Of a stretch of 64,000 bases of DNA, positions 1 through 9,511 are shown one piece after another; within the stretch, counting starts at the first letter, position 1, and the number at the start of each line of letters is the position of its first letter. The DNA is taken from contig JADKGF010000002.1 of NCBI GenBank assembly GCA_016717105.1, positions 124,001-188,000 of the forward strand, written 5' to 3'. The stretch is from Saprospiraceae bacterium. Lineage in GTDB: Bacteria > Bacteroidota > Bacteroidia > Chitinophagales > Saprospiraceae. The notes under the pieces were generated by a model. The model ran no database searches. It was not told where the DNA came from and saw nothing but the letters and a program-made list of their open reading frames with translations. The position numbers were made by a program, and so were the translations under genes.

Positions 1-357
1 ATCCAACCAAAAATTTGCAATGATTTTGCCTGAAATATTATTGACCAATCCTGCATTAGAATACGAAGTGTTTGCATTGGCATGAATTCTCCAATCCGTT
101 TTATGAATATATTCTTCTACAGCTTGTGTGCTGTCAATATTAAAGTACTGGTAGTCAAATAAGGTCTTCTCGATTATATCTTGAATTTCTTCAACAGAAA
201 TGGAAGTAGAATTGCCTATGGCAAAAATGACCTTTTTATAAATATTTTGATCATACTCAAGTGAAACACTGTTAAAGGCTTTTATGATTGCATCTTCTAT
301 TTTATACGGCGCAAATAACTTGTAAACACCGTTTCTTTTTATGACAAACTGCTCCAT
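1..357 (-). CDS. nrdD: Anaerobic ribonucleoside-triphosphate reductase, N-terminal part
   Basis: The ATG is at 355-357 on the minus strand and the frame stays open for 119 codons to the window edge, so the gene is cut by the window and not necessarily broken. It begins MEQFVIKRNGVYKLFAPYKI, a typical ATP-cone start (residues about 3-95, the allosteric nucleotide-binding domain). Near the edge it reads NANTSYSNAGLVNNISGK, the conserved opening of the glycyl-radical NrdD catalytic domain. NrdD reduces ribonucleoside triphosphates to deoxyribonucleotides without oxygen, after activation by NrdG. The catalytic cysteines and glycyl radical loop lie outside the window. The call rests on these two motifs; ATP cones also occur in NrdA and NrdR, but the NANxxYSxxGLVN segment points to NrdD. 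Confidence 0.82.
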   Translation of the reverse strand, partial: MEQFVIKRNGVYKLFAPYKIEDAIIKAFNSVSLEYDQNIYKKVIFAIGNSTSISVEEIQDIIEKTLFDYQYFNIDSTQAVEEYIHKTDWRIHANANTSYSNAGLVNNISGKIIANFWLD

Positions 358-494
358 TAGTTTTTTATTTTGTTTAAGATTACAATAAATATGCTGTGAA
401 TTTTGATGGTTAATATGTTTAAGAAGAAATGTGTATTTATAATCATTTTGAATGAAATTATGAATCAAAACAACAATACATTTCGATCATCCAA

Positions 495-1034
495 CTAAAA
501 CCCAAGCCCGATATGTACACCACCAAGCTGTGTATATCCGGTACCTTTTTCAGGTCCAAATCTACCTGGTGCGACAATCTCTACAAAAAATGCTGTGCCA
601 CTACGAAGTTTGAATGCCTTGTTGACTAGTGGAGTAAATCCAAACTGACCTTCACCAATTTCAAAAGCAGCCCTAAGTCCTAATGTCCACCCATTTTTCA
701 TAGGTAGCAAGATACCTGGATGGTACAATAAGTGTATTTTGTAGGGAAGATTGGAATATAGGTAGGGATTTATGAATGGTACGAGTTCTAAATCAAATTT
801 TATTTTACCTGAAGTATTGAACGTGATGCCAAATGGAAACCCGACAGAATATGCACTTGTTCTGTCGAAAAAGGTGGTTTCACCTTGATTGTGTGAAAAC
901 AAAATCTGAACGACGCCTACATGGTATCCAGCAATTTTATTATAATTTATTATTTCGGATTTTATGGTGTCTTGAGATTTTATGGCCACAAAAGAAAAAA
1001 TTAATAAGGCTGAGAGTCCAAGTCGGAGTTCCAT
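495..1034 (-). CDS. Small secreted outer-membrane barrel-like protein, unknown function
   Basis: The protein has 179 residues and a clear signal peptide (residues 1-20, positive MELR start, hydrophobic core, probable cleavage after KSQ). The mature part alternates polar and hydrophobic residues, is rich in G, F and Y, and ends GGVHIGLGF with a terminal aromatic residue, as outer-membrane beta-barrel proteins do. I do not recognise a named family. It lies alone between nrdD and queD, and a good Bacteroidota promoter sits 43 bp upstream. Location in the outer membrane is inferred from composition only; a soluble periplasmic beta protein is the alternative. Confidence 0.6.
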   Translation of the reverse strand: MELRLGLSALLIFSFVAIKSQDTIKSEIINYNKIAGYHVGVVQILFSHNQGETTFFDRTSAYSVGFPFGITFNTSGKIKFDLELVPFINPYLYSNLPYKIHLLYHPGILLPMKNGWTLGLRAAFEIGEGQFGFTPLVNKAFKLRSGTAFFVEIVAPGRFGPEKGTGYTQLGGVHIGLGF

Positions 1035-1076
1035 ATTATATGAGTTAAAATTGTTTTAATAAATAAATTTCAGTTG

Positions 1077-1110
1077 CAAATATATAACACAAATAAATAA
1101 TGGACAAAAA
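1077..1110 (-). promoter_or_regulatory. Bacteroidota promoter for the barrel-like gene
   Basis: On the minus strand TATATTTG (1077-1084) matches the -7 consensus TAnnTTTG. A TTTG -33 element (1105-1108, inside a T-run) lies 20 bp upstream of it, the usual spacing. The gene starts about 43 bp downstream. Confidence 0.5.
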
Positions 1111-1241
1111 TATCCACTATAATTTTAAAACAATTTACAACTCTTTGATACATCTACAGTACATATTGTCTAGTTATAAATTCGACTAAGAATATTGATT
1201 ACAAAAAACACAATTTCGAAATTGACATTCATAAAATAGAA

Positions 1242-1712
1242 TTATGATATTTGGCTCCAAAGATTCGTATTCTCCCAGATAGCATATGCATTTGGTGTTT
1301 CGTCCAATCTAATACTGTACAGTTGCACATCTTTCGTGAATTTGTCTATCAGTAAATCGACAAAATGTAAGATCAGGTTTTCGCACGTAGGTTGAAATGG
1401 CAAAATGACTATCTTCTCAAAATTTTCTAAAAATGCGTTATGATCTGTATAAGCTGCATCGCCATTAAGTACCAATGCATGGTCGAATATTTCCAATATA
1501 TGTTTAGTTACGATAGATTTTAAGTCGCCAAAATCCATAACCATTCCATCTATTGGATTACCAGGATCATTCAATGGTGTACCTTCCAGCATCACTTCGA
1601 GATGGTATGTATGACCATGGATGTTTTTACATTGGCCCTGATAACCATATAGGGCGTGGGCCATATCAAAAGTAAACTTCCTACAAATTCTTATTTTTCG
1701 TTGTGTCAGCAT
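1242..1712 (-). CDS. queD: 6-carboxytetrahydropterin synthase (QueD/PTPS family)
   Basis: This 156-residue protein belongs to the 6-pyruvoyl-tetrahydropterin synthase fold family. In bacteria this enzyme usually makes 6-carboxytetrahydropterin from dihydroneopterin triphosphate, an early step to queuosine. The active site is intact: zinc ligands H19, H32 and H34 (AHAL and IHGHTY), catalytic C28 in GQCKNIHGH, the D77-H78 pair in FDHALVL, the PTCEN motif at 108-112, and E138 in the LDETPNAYA substrate pocket. It follows the tyrosine phenol-lyase gene by 24 bp on the same strand and may share its transcript, although no functional link is obvious. No other queuosine gene is in the window, so a role in another pterin pathway cannot be excluded. 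Confidence 0.85.
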   Translation of the reverse strand: MLTQRKIRICRKFTFDMAHALYGYQGQCKNIHGHTYHLEVMLEGTPLNDPGNPIDGMVMDFGDLKSIVTKHILEIFDHALVLNGDAAYTDHNAFLENFEKIVILPFQPTCENLILHFVDLLIDKFTKDVQLYSIRLDETPNAYAIWENTNLWSQIS

Positions 1713-1735
1713 GAAATTGAGCTTAACAATAATGG

Positions 1736-3052
1736 TTACAATTTTTCAAATTTTGCTTGGAAGAATCGGAGATATTTGGGCTCATAGACCATCTTCAGCC
1801 CTTTGATTTTATGTCGGCGATCATATACATTTGCGACAGACTCGGCGATCACATCCATATGTGCTTGGGTATATACACGTCTAGGTATAGTAAAGCGAAC
1901 CAATTCAAGATTTGGATAATAATTGCTTCCATCCGGCTTCCTGCCTGCTGAGACAATGCCGCGCTCCATAGTCCGTACACCTGAGTCAATATACACTTCT
2001 GCGGCCAATGATTGTGCTGGAAACTGATCTTGAGTCAGATGAGGTAAAAATGCCTTTGCATCCACGAAGATACCATGACCACCTATTGGTCGTACAATCG
2101 GAATATTATAATTCATCATTTGTTGTCCAAGATATTCGACTTGGCCTATGCGTGCACTTTGGTGATTGTCATCAAGGCTCTCTTTTATGCCTACAGCAAT
2201 GGCTTCCATATCTCTTCCAGCCAATCCGCCATATGTGTGCAATCCTTCATATACCACGACGAGATTTCTGGCTTCTTCATATACATCCCATTCGTTGGTA
2301 GCCATAAAACCACCTATGTTTACCAAAGCATCTTTTTTGGCCGACATCGTAGCGCCGTCTGTATACGAACATATTTCTTTGACAATATCCTTGATGGGCA
2401 CTTTTTTATATCCTTCTTCTCGTTGTTGGATGAAGTAGGCATTTTCGGCAACTCGTGTCATATCATGAATAATGCGAATTTGGTGGATATCACAGTATTC
2501 TCTCAATGCCTTAAGGTTCGCAATACTTATTGGTTGACCACCAGCCATATTGACATTGGTAGCGATACTAACATATGGGATTTTTTTCGCACCATGTTTT
2601 TTGACGATTTCATCCAATTTATTAAGATCGACATTACCTTTAAATGGATGCAAACTCAATGGATCATGTGCCTCATCTATGATAATCTCAGCGAAAGTAC
2701 CACCTGATAATTCCTGATGCAATCTTGTCGTAGTAAAATACATATTGCCAGGAATGATATCGCCTGGTTTTATCAATATTCTCGATAGGATATTTTCAGC
2801 GCCACGACCTTGATGTGTAGGGATGACATATTTGTATCCATAATACTTTTGAATGGCATTTTCCATAAGATAATAACTCTTGCTACCAGCATAGGCCTCG
2901 TCACCAGTCATGAAAGCGCTCCACTGTCGATCGCTCATTGCATTGGTACCACTATCCGTAAGTAAGTCTATATATACATCCTCTGCTTTGAGCAAAAATG
3001 TATTAAAACCTGCATCCTTGATGGCTTTTTTTCGCTCATTGAGTGATGTCAT
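1736..3052 (-). CDS. tpl: Tyrosine phenol-lyase (tryptophanase family beta-eliminating lyase)
   Basis: This 438-residue PLP enzyme of the tryptophanase/tyrosine phenol-lyase family would cleave an aromatic amino acid to phenol (or indole), pyruvate and ammonia. The PLP lysine is K240 in MSAKKDALVN. Residues that set tyrosine specificity in Citrobacter TPL are present: T107 in MYFTTTR (Thr124 there) and R364 in MERGIVSAGR (Arg381 there); E. coli TnaA has the non-basic VEIGS at the latter place. LTDSGTNAMSDRQW and GGLAGRDMEA also follow TPL rather than TnaA. The start is the only ATG before the conserved region, and the enzyme lacks the ~20-residue N-terminal extension of the Citrobacter protein. 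Automated annotation may call it tryptophanase; I favour TPL on these residues. Confidence 0.8.
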   Translation of the reverse strand: MTSLNERKKAIKDAGFNTFLLKAEDVYIDLLTDSGTNAMSDRQWSAFMTGDEAYAGSKSYYLMENAIQKYYGYKYVIPTHQGRGAENILSRILIKPGDIIPGNMYFTTTRLHQELSGGTFAEIIIDEAHDPLSLHPFKGNVDLNKLDEIVKKHGAKKIPYVSIATNVNMAGGQPISIANLKALREYCDIHQIRIIHDMTRVAENAYFIQQREEGYKKVPIKDIVKEICSYTDGATMSAKKDALVNIGGFMATNEWDVYEEARNLVVVYEGLHTYGGLAGRDMEAIAVGIKESLDDNHQSARIGQVEYLGQQMMNYNIPIVRPIGGHGIFVDAKAFLPHLTQDQFPAQSLAAEVYIDSGVRTMERGIVSAGRKPDGSNYYPNLELVRFTIPRRVYTQAHMDVIAESVANVYDRRHKIKGLKMVYEPKYLRFFQAKFEKL

Positions 3053-3102
3053 TTTAAGTAGCTCGACCTGAAGTAAAAAATGGTTTTATATATATTAATT
3101 TT

Positions 3103-3139
3103 TAAAAAAACGCCTTAAACTTCACAGAAATCTAAGGCG
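3103..3139 (-). terminator. Rho-independent terminator after the fasciclin gene
   Basis: On the minus strand a CGCCTTA/TAAGGCG stem (3111-3139) is followed by an uninterrupted T-run. It lies 59 bp beyond the stop of the fasciclin gene and before the phenol-lyase start, so tpl-queD is a separate transcription unit. Confidence 0.8.
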
Positions 3140-3197
3140 CATTTTAAATAAAAATCTTTATAAACTTTCTAAAAACATAAATGCGTGCGTTCTTAAA

Positions 3198-3761
3198 TTA
3201 TTTTGGTAGCAATACATCACCAATTACATGGATGACACCATTTGATGCCGGAACGGTAGCGATGATTTCAGAGCCATTTACAAATGTTTTGCCATCTTTT
3301 ATGGTGATGTTTACTTTTTTACCATTCACTTGTTCGTAGGATTGACCATCCTGAAAATACTCAGGTTTTAATGCACCTACATATGTGTGGTATTCTAGAA
3401 CATTGACCAAATCTGCCTTTTTTTCAGGTTTTAGAAGTCCTTCGACTGTACCTGCTGGTAATTTATCAAATGCCGCATTGGTCGGCGCAAAAACGGTAAA
3501 AGGTCCAGCATTACTTAATGCATCTACAAGACCTCCAGCTTTGACAGCCGCTACAAGAGTGGTATGATCTTTACTGCCGATAGCCACTTGGACTATATTC
3601 GGATTGGACGTGTCATCCTTTACATTTGACTGACCTACGCCATCAGCAGCAGCAGTGACATCAGTAGCTTGACTTGAAGTTGTTGTTTCAGATGTGGTTG
3701 GTTTGCATGCAAAAAACATGAAACCCAGCATGAAAATTAAAGTTTGAATTATTCGTGTCAT
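3198..3761 (-). CDS. Fasciclin-domain lipoprotein
   Basis: The protein has 187 residues. A lipoprotein signal peptide ends FFAC (Cys19), so the mature protein should be lipid-anchored in the envelope. A Ser/Thr-rich linker (about 20-60) is followed by one complete fasciclin domain (about 57-187) with the H1 motif FTVFAPTNAAF and the H2-type ending NGVIHVIGDVLLP. Fasciclin domains mediate adhesion or protein binding, and no enzymatic role is implied. The gene has its own -7 box upstream and a strong terminator downstream, so it is probably monocistronic. Confidence 0.9.
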   Translation of the reverse strand: MTRIIQTLIFMLGFMFFACKPTTSETTTSSQATDVTAAADGVGQSNVKDDTSNPNIVQVAIGSKDHTTLVAAVKAGGLVDALSNAGPFTVFAPTNAAFDKLPAGTVEGLLKPEKKADLVNVLEYHTYVGALKPEYFQDGQSYEQVNGKKVNITIKDGKTFVNGSEIIATVPASNGVIHVIGDVLLPK

Positions 3762-3777
3762 GATTTAAAATTTAATG

Positions 3778-3785
3778 CAAAAGTA
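3778..3785 (-). promoter_or_regulatory. -7 promoter box for the fasciclin gene
   Basis: TACTTTTG on the minus strand fits TAnnTTTG and lies 17 bp before the ATG. A TTTG candidate for -33 (3801-3804) is only 15 bp upstream, somewhat close. Confidence 0.4.
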
Positions 3786-3828
3786 CCTGCATTGCAAATC
3801 CAAAATTTATGAGTGTAATCATAATTAC

Positions 3829-5043
3829 TCATATTTTCATCGAGTTTTTCATAGTAATAATTAACCAAACCAGACTAATAAACATCAGCAGACTTACGAA
3901 GAGCAATAATTCATTCAAATAGGGAATAAGTACGTACCCAAATGATGCAATTCCTTGAATCATCAGAATAAATTCATTGCCAAAAACTCCAATTATAAAT
4001 AAAACCAAAGCGGTCAGGGCTGATTTTGTTTTTGAAATATAGCCTGACTGTAGCAAAAATCCTAATAGAAATAGTGTAGTGAAACCCAAGAGTACAAGAT
4101 GTAAATAAGCAATAACTATCGATCTAAATCCAAAAGCCATTTTGCTAATTTCTGGAAATATACTTCCTGCCTGTAAACTAAGCTTTATGATAAGTGCCAA
4201 TAATGACAAGCCCAATAAAAGCCTAATATGATATGACCATTTTTCTTTGATTTCCGGCCACATTTTCTTCAATAATTTTAATAAAATGGATATACCCATT
4301 AATTGCAAAATAACGGCGATTACAGGAAAAATATAAATATACCAAGGCAAATGCGCCCATAAAATGGAGAGGAAATAAGCAGGAATACATGCTGCAAAAA
4401 AGAACTTAAATAAATTCGGATTGTAGGAGAATGAATAAAAGTATTTGAGCTTTGACAACAATAAGCCGATGATTGCAAAGAAAAACCAACCACTATATTG
4501 GAAATGTAAGTAGAAATACACAGATCCTAGATATGCATGTTGATTTATGTTATTGGTGGCCATCATATATGCCAAATAAAACGTCCCTATTGAAGATAAG
4601 ACATTGAATATCAAAGCAGCTTTAAACCAGTTTTTTGATGGGTGCTAATCTGGCATACTCCTTAAAGAATCAAAATACTGGAAAGCAAAAATGAAGTTTA
4701 CGATAATAGAGGCACTAGAGAAACCTATAGAAATGCCACCATATCCTTGGATGATAAAGGAAATCAACATGCCATAGGCACACAATAGATTTGCCCAAAT
4801 CAATTTGTCAAACCTTTTATTGTATATATTTTGCTGATTTAAAAATGCGACCAATAATGTAAATAAAATGTGGGTGACCCAACCAGCAAATGCAAAATGT
4901 GAATGCCCATGAAGTAAATATTTTTGGTCTAAATATGGGAAATCAAAACCAATTTTGTATCGCATCAATGTACCAATCATTGCGACGATGGTTAAGTTGA
5001 ATATTCCAATTTTTACGAATAAACTTAATTTATTTTTGTTCAT
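3829..5043 (-). CDS. Polytopic membrane protein of about 404 codons, interrupted by in-frame TAG
   Basis: Two open segments (4645-5043, 132 codons; and from 4614 to 3829) lie in the same reading frame and are separated only by TAG at 4645-4647. Ten sense codons (HPSKNWFKAA) join the stop to the next segment, whose only alternative start is TTG at 4614. The joined protein has about ten hydrophobic segments. A histidine-rich LLHGHSHFAFAGW loop near residue 45 and HFQYSGWFFF in the second half recall heme-copper oxidase subunit I-like proteins of Bacteroidota; I cannot name the family. The start overlaps the stop of the upstream Crp/Fnr gene by one base (TAATG), so the two are translationally coupled and probably functionally linked, for example in respiration or NO/oxygen response. 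The TAG may be a CAG-to-TAG change, a sequencing error or a recent nonsense mutation. Confidence 0.65.
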
Positions 5044-5636
5044 TAATAATACAATTTATGGTGTCTGATCTCAACCTTCATCTCTTCTTCCATTTTAATC
5101 AGTGTACGGATTACGGTCTCTACTCTTAAGCCTAGAAAATCAGCTATTTGTTGTCTCGTATAGGGAATGAGAATTCTTTCTTGTTTGACTGATTTTTGTT
5201 TTTTGAATCGTTTAAGCAAACCCAAAATTCTTTCTTCAGGGTATGGACTGACGATATTTTTATTAGTGGCTGTTTTTTCGAAGATTCTGCCCGCAAAATT
5301 GATAATAAATCTCATTTGTAATTCTTGGTATTCTTCCAAAAGTTTTAATAGCGTGTCTTTTGATAATTTAAATATAATACAGTCACTTTCAGCTTGAGCG
5401 CAAGCAGGATAGGCTTCATTCAAAAATAGAGGCGGATCACCAAAACTATCACCTGGGCCAAACATGCCTTGAATAAAAGTACGTCCTTCATCGTTGTACG
5501 AACACATTTTTACTTTGCCTTCAAGAATCTGGTAATAAAACCTAGCTTGGTCACCTTCATAAAAGATGTATTCGTGTTTTTTGTATTTTTTTGTAACTGC
5601 TCCCCATGTGATGAGCAAGTCCTTGTCAATATTCAC
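5043..5636 (-). CDS. Crp/Fnr family transcriptional regulator
   Basis: The protein has 197 residues. Residues about 18-115 form a cyclic-nucleotide-binding-type beta barrel (YEGDQARFYYQILEGKVKM, FGDPPLF). Residues about 145-195 form the winged helix with the recognition region TRQQIADFLGLRVETVIRTL, where the conserved ExxxR pattern is visible. There is no N-terminal cysteine cluster, so it is not a 4Fe-4S Fnr. Its stop overlaps the start of the downstream membrane-protein gene, which it probably controls. Effector and DNA target cannot be read from the sequence. Confidence 0.88.
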   Translation of the reverse strand: MNIDKDLLITWGAVTKKYKKHEYIFYEGDQARFYYQILEGKVKMCSYNDEGRTFIQGMFGPGDSFGDPPLFLNEAYPACAQAESDCIIFKLSKDTLLKLLEEYQELQMRFIINFAGRIFEKTATNKNIVSPYPEERILGLLKRFKKQKSVKQERILIPYTRQQIADFLGLRVETVIRTLIKMEEEMKVEIRHHKLYY

Positions 5637-6059
5637 AATGTCAAAATTTGAAATTTTAAATTCTGATTTATTGATGCTAAGTCATCGTAATCGTCTGAAT
5701 TTTTATGCTATTGAAAATAATAAAAATCTAAAATAAACAGATGTAAAAAGTCTGCAAAGTTCAAAGGATAAAAAATGTAATTTTATGATCTAAATCATAG
5801 AAATACGGGCTTACTTTGTCGATTCACCAAGTTTTACAGATAAACTATTGTAATTTAACAGTATATTCATCATTAAGCTGAATTACTTTTTATTGATGCC
5901 CTAATAAATAAGTATTTATGCCATGGATGCGAAAGGAAAACTTCTAATATGAGTGCAACTAATCTTTTTCACAAAAATCCTTACCTTTGCACTCATTTTT
6001 AAATTGACGATCTCAGTTTTACTTTATAAAAATTCTGAATCGTCCAAAGGGTAGTGAAT
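5637..6059. other. Intergenic region between crp/fnr and ileS
   Basis: This AT-rich stretch of about 420 bp separates divergent genes and contains no credible coding region. Besides the ileS -7 box I see no strong hairpin or repeat. It should contain the regulator's promoter, but I could not assign that confidently. Confidence 0.5.
5982..5989 (+). promoter_or_regulatory. -7 promoter box for ileS
   Basis: TACCTTTG is an exact TAnnTTTG match, giving a leader of about 60-70 nt before ileS. No clear TTTG -33 element is visible at the right distance. Confidence 0.45.
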
Positions 6060-9000
6060 ATGGCCAAGTACAATGATGATCTGAAACAACTCAATCTTCC
6101 AGAAATAGACAGAATTATACGTCAATTCTGGGAGGAAAACGATATTTTCAACAAAAGTGTCAATCAAAAATCTATAGACAACAGCTTTGTATTTTACGAA
6201 GGTCCACCATCAGCCAATGGCAAACCAGGAATCCACCATGTCATGGGTCGTGCAGTAAAAGATCTTTTCTGCAGATACCAAACTATGAAAGGCAAACGTG
6301 TAGAGCGAAAAGGTGGATGGGATACGCATGGACTTCCTATAGAACTTAGTGTAGAGAAAGAACTTGGCATTACCAAGGAAGATATCGGTACCAAAATATC
6401 TGTTGATGAGTACAATGCCAAATGTCGTGAAACGGTCATGCAGTACAAGGATCAATGGGATGACATCACACGTCGTATGGGATATTGGGTCGATCTCGAC
6501 AATCCATACATCACCTTCAATAATGAATACATCGAGTCTGTTTGGTGGCTTTTGGGTCAATTGTACCAAAAAAATCTATTGTACAAAGGATATACTATCC
6601 AACCATATTCTCCAGCAGCAGGTACTGGATTAAGCTCGCACGAGTTGAACCAACCAGGCTGTTACCGTGATGTGACAGACACGACGGTAGTAGCTCAGTT
6701 TAAGACTTTACAAGAATCACTTCCAGCTTTCTTGCAAGGACTCGGAGATATACATATACTTGCTTGGACGACAACACCTTGGACCTTGCCATCCAATACA
6801 GCACTGACCGTAGGGCCAAAAATCACCTATGCATTGGTCAAAACATACAATCAATATACCTTCGAACCAGTCAATGTTATCCTTGCGAAAGCATTGATAG
6901 AAAAACAATTTGCAGGTAAGTTTTTTGCAGTAGAATCAGAAGAGCAATTGGCATCTTTTCAAGCATCAGACAAAAAGATTCCATATCTCATTGTCAAAGA
7001 TTTTGTAGGTAGCGATCTTGAAGGAATCCGTTATGAGCAGTTGCTTCCATATGCACTTCCATACCAAAATCCAGAAAATGCATTCAGAGTCATTACTGGA
7101 AATTTTGTCACGACAGAAGATGGTACAGGTGTAGTACATACAGCGCCTACATTTGGTGCAGATGATGCCAAAGTAGCTAAGGAAGCAAATCCCGAAGTAC
7201 CACCTTTATTGGTCTTGGATGAGAATGGCAATGCTGTACCTTTGGTAGATTTACGTGGAAAATTCAGGGCAGATCTCGCGGAAATAGGAGGTAAATACGT
7301 CAAAAACGAATATTATGCAGATGGTGAAGCGCCAGAAAGGTCAGTAGATGTAGAAATCGCCATCAAGCTGAAGGAAGAGAACAAAGCCTTCAAAGTAGAG
7401 AAATATGTCCACAATTATCCACATTGTTGGCGTACGGACAAGCCTGTTTTGTACTATCCGCTCGATAGTTGGTTTATCCGTTCGACTGCTATGAAGGACA
7501 AGATGATCGAACTCAATAAAACCATCAATTGGAAACCTGCACATACGGGCGAAAAGCGATTCGGCAATTGGTTAGAAAATCTCAATGATTGGAATCTTTC
7601 CAGATCTAGATATTGGGGTATTCCATTGCCGATATGGCGCACAGATGATGCTACAGAAGAAAAGTGTATCACATCCATTGAAGATTTAGGTAAAGAAATA
7701 GCTTTGGCCAATGAAAAATTAGGTCTTAATCAGTCCGTGCCGAAAGATATTCACAGACCTTATATAGATGAAGTGATTTTGGTTTCTCCAAGTGGGAAAG
7801 CAATGAAACGCGAATTGGATTTGATAGATGTGTGGTTTGACTCGGGCGCCATGCCTTATGCTCAGTGGCATTATCCGATGCAAAACAGAGATTTCATAGA
7901 TAAAGGTGTGACATTTCCGGCAGATTTTATCGCAGCAGGTGTAGATCAGACACGTGGTTGGTTTTTTACATTACATGCCATCGCAAGTATGGTTTTTGGT
8001 AAAGTGGCCTACAAAAATGTTGTTTCCAATGGACTTGTACTTGATAAAAATGGCGTCAAAATGTCCAAAAGATTGGGCAATGTGATCGATCCATTTGAGA
8101 CGATTGCAGAGTACGGAGCCGACGCCACCAGATGGTATATGATCTCCAATGCGCAACCTTGGGACAATTTGAAATTTGATTTGGAAGGAATCGACGAGGT
8201 GCGACGTAAGTTTTTCGGTACGCTATTTAATACTTATTCGTTTTTTGCTTTATATGCCAATATCGATGGTTTCAGCTATAGTGAAAAGAAAATTCCATTG
8301 GCCGAAAGGCAAGAAATAGACAGATGGATCATCTCTTTGCTCAATAGCTTGGTACAAGAAGTAGATGCCGAATACAGCGACTATGAGCCTACCAATGCCA
8401 CCAGAAAAATCATGACTTTTGTGGACGAACACTTGAGCAATTGGTACGTACGTCTCTGTAGAAGAAGATTCTGGAAAGGTGATTATAGTCAAGACAAAAT
8501 AGCTGCATACCAGACTTTGTATGAATGTTTAAATACAATAGCGAAGCTGATGGCACCGGTTGGTCCTATGTTTTCGGATTGGTTGTTTAAAAATCTTAAT
8601 GATGCCACTAGTCTCGAAGCATGTGAATCTGTACATTTGGCGGATTTCCCCCAAGCGGACATAAGTGCGATTGACAAGGCTTTGGAGCAGCGAATGGATT
8701 ATGCACAGCGCATTTCTTCCTTAGTACTTTCTATTAGGAAAAAAGAAGGATTGCGAGTCCGTCAGCCATTGACAAAGATATGGCTGCAGGTATTGGATTC
8801 ATCATTCATAAGCCAGGTAGATGCTGTCAAAGAGCTTATTCTTTCTGAAGTGAATGTCAAGGATGTAGAATATATTACTGATACAGAAGGATTTATAAAT
8901 AAAAAGGCTAAAGCCAATTTCAAAACGCTTGGTAAGATCCTTGGCAAACACATGAAAGCAGGACAAGCCATGATTGCTGAATTTGATCAAAAAGCAATTT

Positions 9001-9419
9001 CACAGCTCGAAAAGACCAATGCCTACACTTTGGAAATTGAAGGTGAAAAATTTGTCTTGACGACGGAAGATATTGAAGTAAGTTTTGACGAGATACCAGG
9101 ATGGCAAGTGGCCGTGGACAAGGACATCACGGTGGCTTTGGACATTAGTTTGACAGATGATTTGATTGCTGAAGGTATTGCTAGGGAATTGGTAAATAGG
9201 ATCCAAAATATCCGAAAAACGAGCGACTTCAATGTGACGGACAAGATCACAATAGCCATCGAAGACCATGACATCATCAGACCTGCTGTAGCACAATTTG
9301 GCGAGTATATCAAAGCTGAAGTTTTGGGTATAAGTATCGCCTTGGGCAATGCTGATGGTGGAGAATTGGTAGAGATTACAGATGATGTGAGTTTGAAGAT
9401 AAAGGTGGCGAAAGTGTAG
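6060..9419 (+). CDS. ileS: Isoleucyl-tRNA synthetase
   Basis: This intact 1119-residue class I synthetase charges tRNA-Ile. The HIGH-type motif GIHHVMGR lies near residue 58 and the KMSKS loop appears as KMSKRLGN near 666. Between them is a full CP1 editing domain with the conserved TWTLPSNTAL region. The C-terminal anticodon-binding region follows, and the length fits the long form common in Bacteroidota. I chose ATG 6060 (MAKYNDDLKQL); an in-frame GTG two codons earlier is possible. The last 20 codons are partly duplicated in a small chimeric ORF at 11047-11217. A 5-kb island with Fic genes now separates ileS from mutS2. Confidence 0.97.
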   Translation: MAKYNDDLKQLNLPEIDRIIRQFWEENDIFNKSVNQKSIDNSFVFYEGPPSANGKPGIHHVMGRAVKDLFCRYQTMKGKRVERKGGWDTHGLPIELSVEKELGITKEDIGTKISVDEYNAKCRETVMQYKDQWDDITRRMGYWVDLDNPYITFNNEYIESVWWLLGQLYQKNLLYKGYTIQPYSPAAGTGLSSHELNQPGCYRDVTDTTVVAQFKTLQESLPAFLQGLGDIHILAWTTTPWTLPSNTALTVGPKITYALVKTYNQYTFEPVNVILAKALIEKQFAGKFFAVESEEQLASFQASDKKIPYLIVKDFVGSDLEGIRYEQLLPYALPYQNPENAFRVITGNFVTTEDGTGVVHTAPTFGADDAKVAKEANPEVPPLLVLDENGNAVPLVDLRGKFRADLAEIGGKYVKNEYYADGEAPERSVDVEIAIKLKEENKAFKVEKYVHNYPHCWRTDKPVLYYPLDSWFIRSTAMKDKMIELNKTINWKPAHTGEKRFGNWLENLNDWNLSRSRYWGIPLPIWRTDDATEEKCITSIEDLGKEIALANEKLGLNQSVPKDIHRPYIDEVILVSPSGKAMKRELDLIDVWFDSGAMPYAQWHYPMQNRDFIDKGVTFPADFIAAGVDQTRGWFFTLHAIASMVFGKVAYKNVVSNGLVLDKNGVKMSKRLGNVIDPFETIAEYGADATRWYMISNAQPWDNLKFDLEGIDEVRRKFFGTLFNTYSFFALYANIDGFSYSEKKIPLAERQEIDRWIISLLNSLVQEVDAEYSDYEPTNATRKIMTFVDEHLSNWYVRLCRRRFWKGDYSQDKIAAYQTLYECLNTIAKLMAPVGPMFSDWLFKNLNDATSLEACESVHLADFPQADISAIDKALEQRMDYAQRISSLVLSIRKKEGLRVRQPLTKIWLQVLDSSFISQVDAVKELILSEVNVKDVEYITDTEGFINKKAKANFKTLGKILGKHMKAGQAMIAEFDQKAISQLEKTNAYTLEIEGEKFVLTTEDIEVSFDEIPGWQVAVDKDITVALDISLTDDLIAEGIARELVNRIQNIRKTSDFNVTDKITIAIEDHDIIRPAVAQFGEYIKAEVLGISIALGNADGGELVEITDDVSLKIKVAKV

Positions 9420-9511
9420 ATTTTAATAATTGATCGCAAGAATTTTATTATATAATTTGTGCCGTTGATTTTTGTAGTGAGTACATTTCTGAGTCAATTA
9501 TCCATGTTCAT

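Noticed and set aside
2075..2707. 210-codon plus-strand open frame inside the phenol-lyase gene
   Set aside because: It is an antisense shadow of a highly conserved enzyme, with no recognisable motif.
4645..4647. TAG read as pyrrolysine or programmed readthrough
   Set aside because: No pyl genes or stimulatory structure are visible, and the window has many other sequence faults; a base change is simpler.
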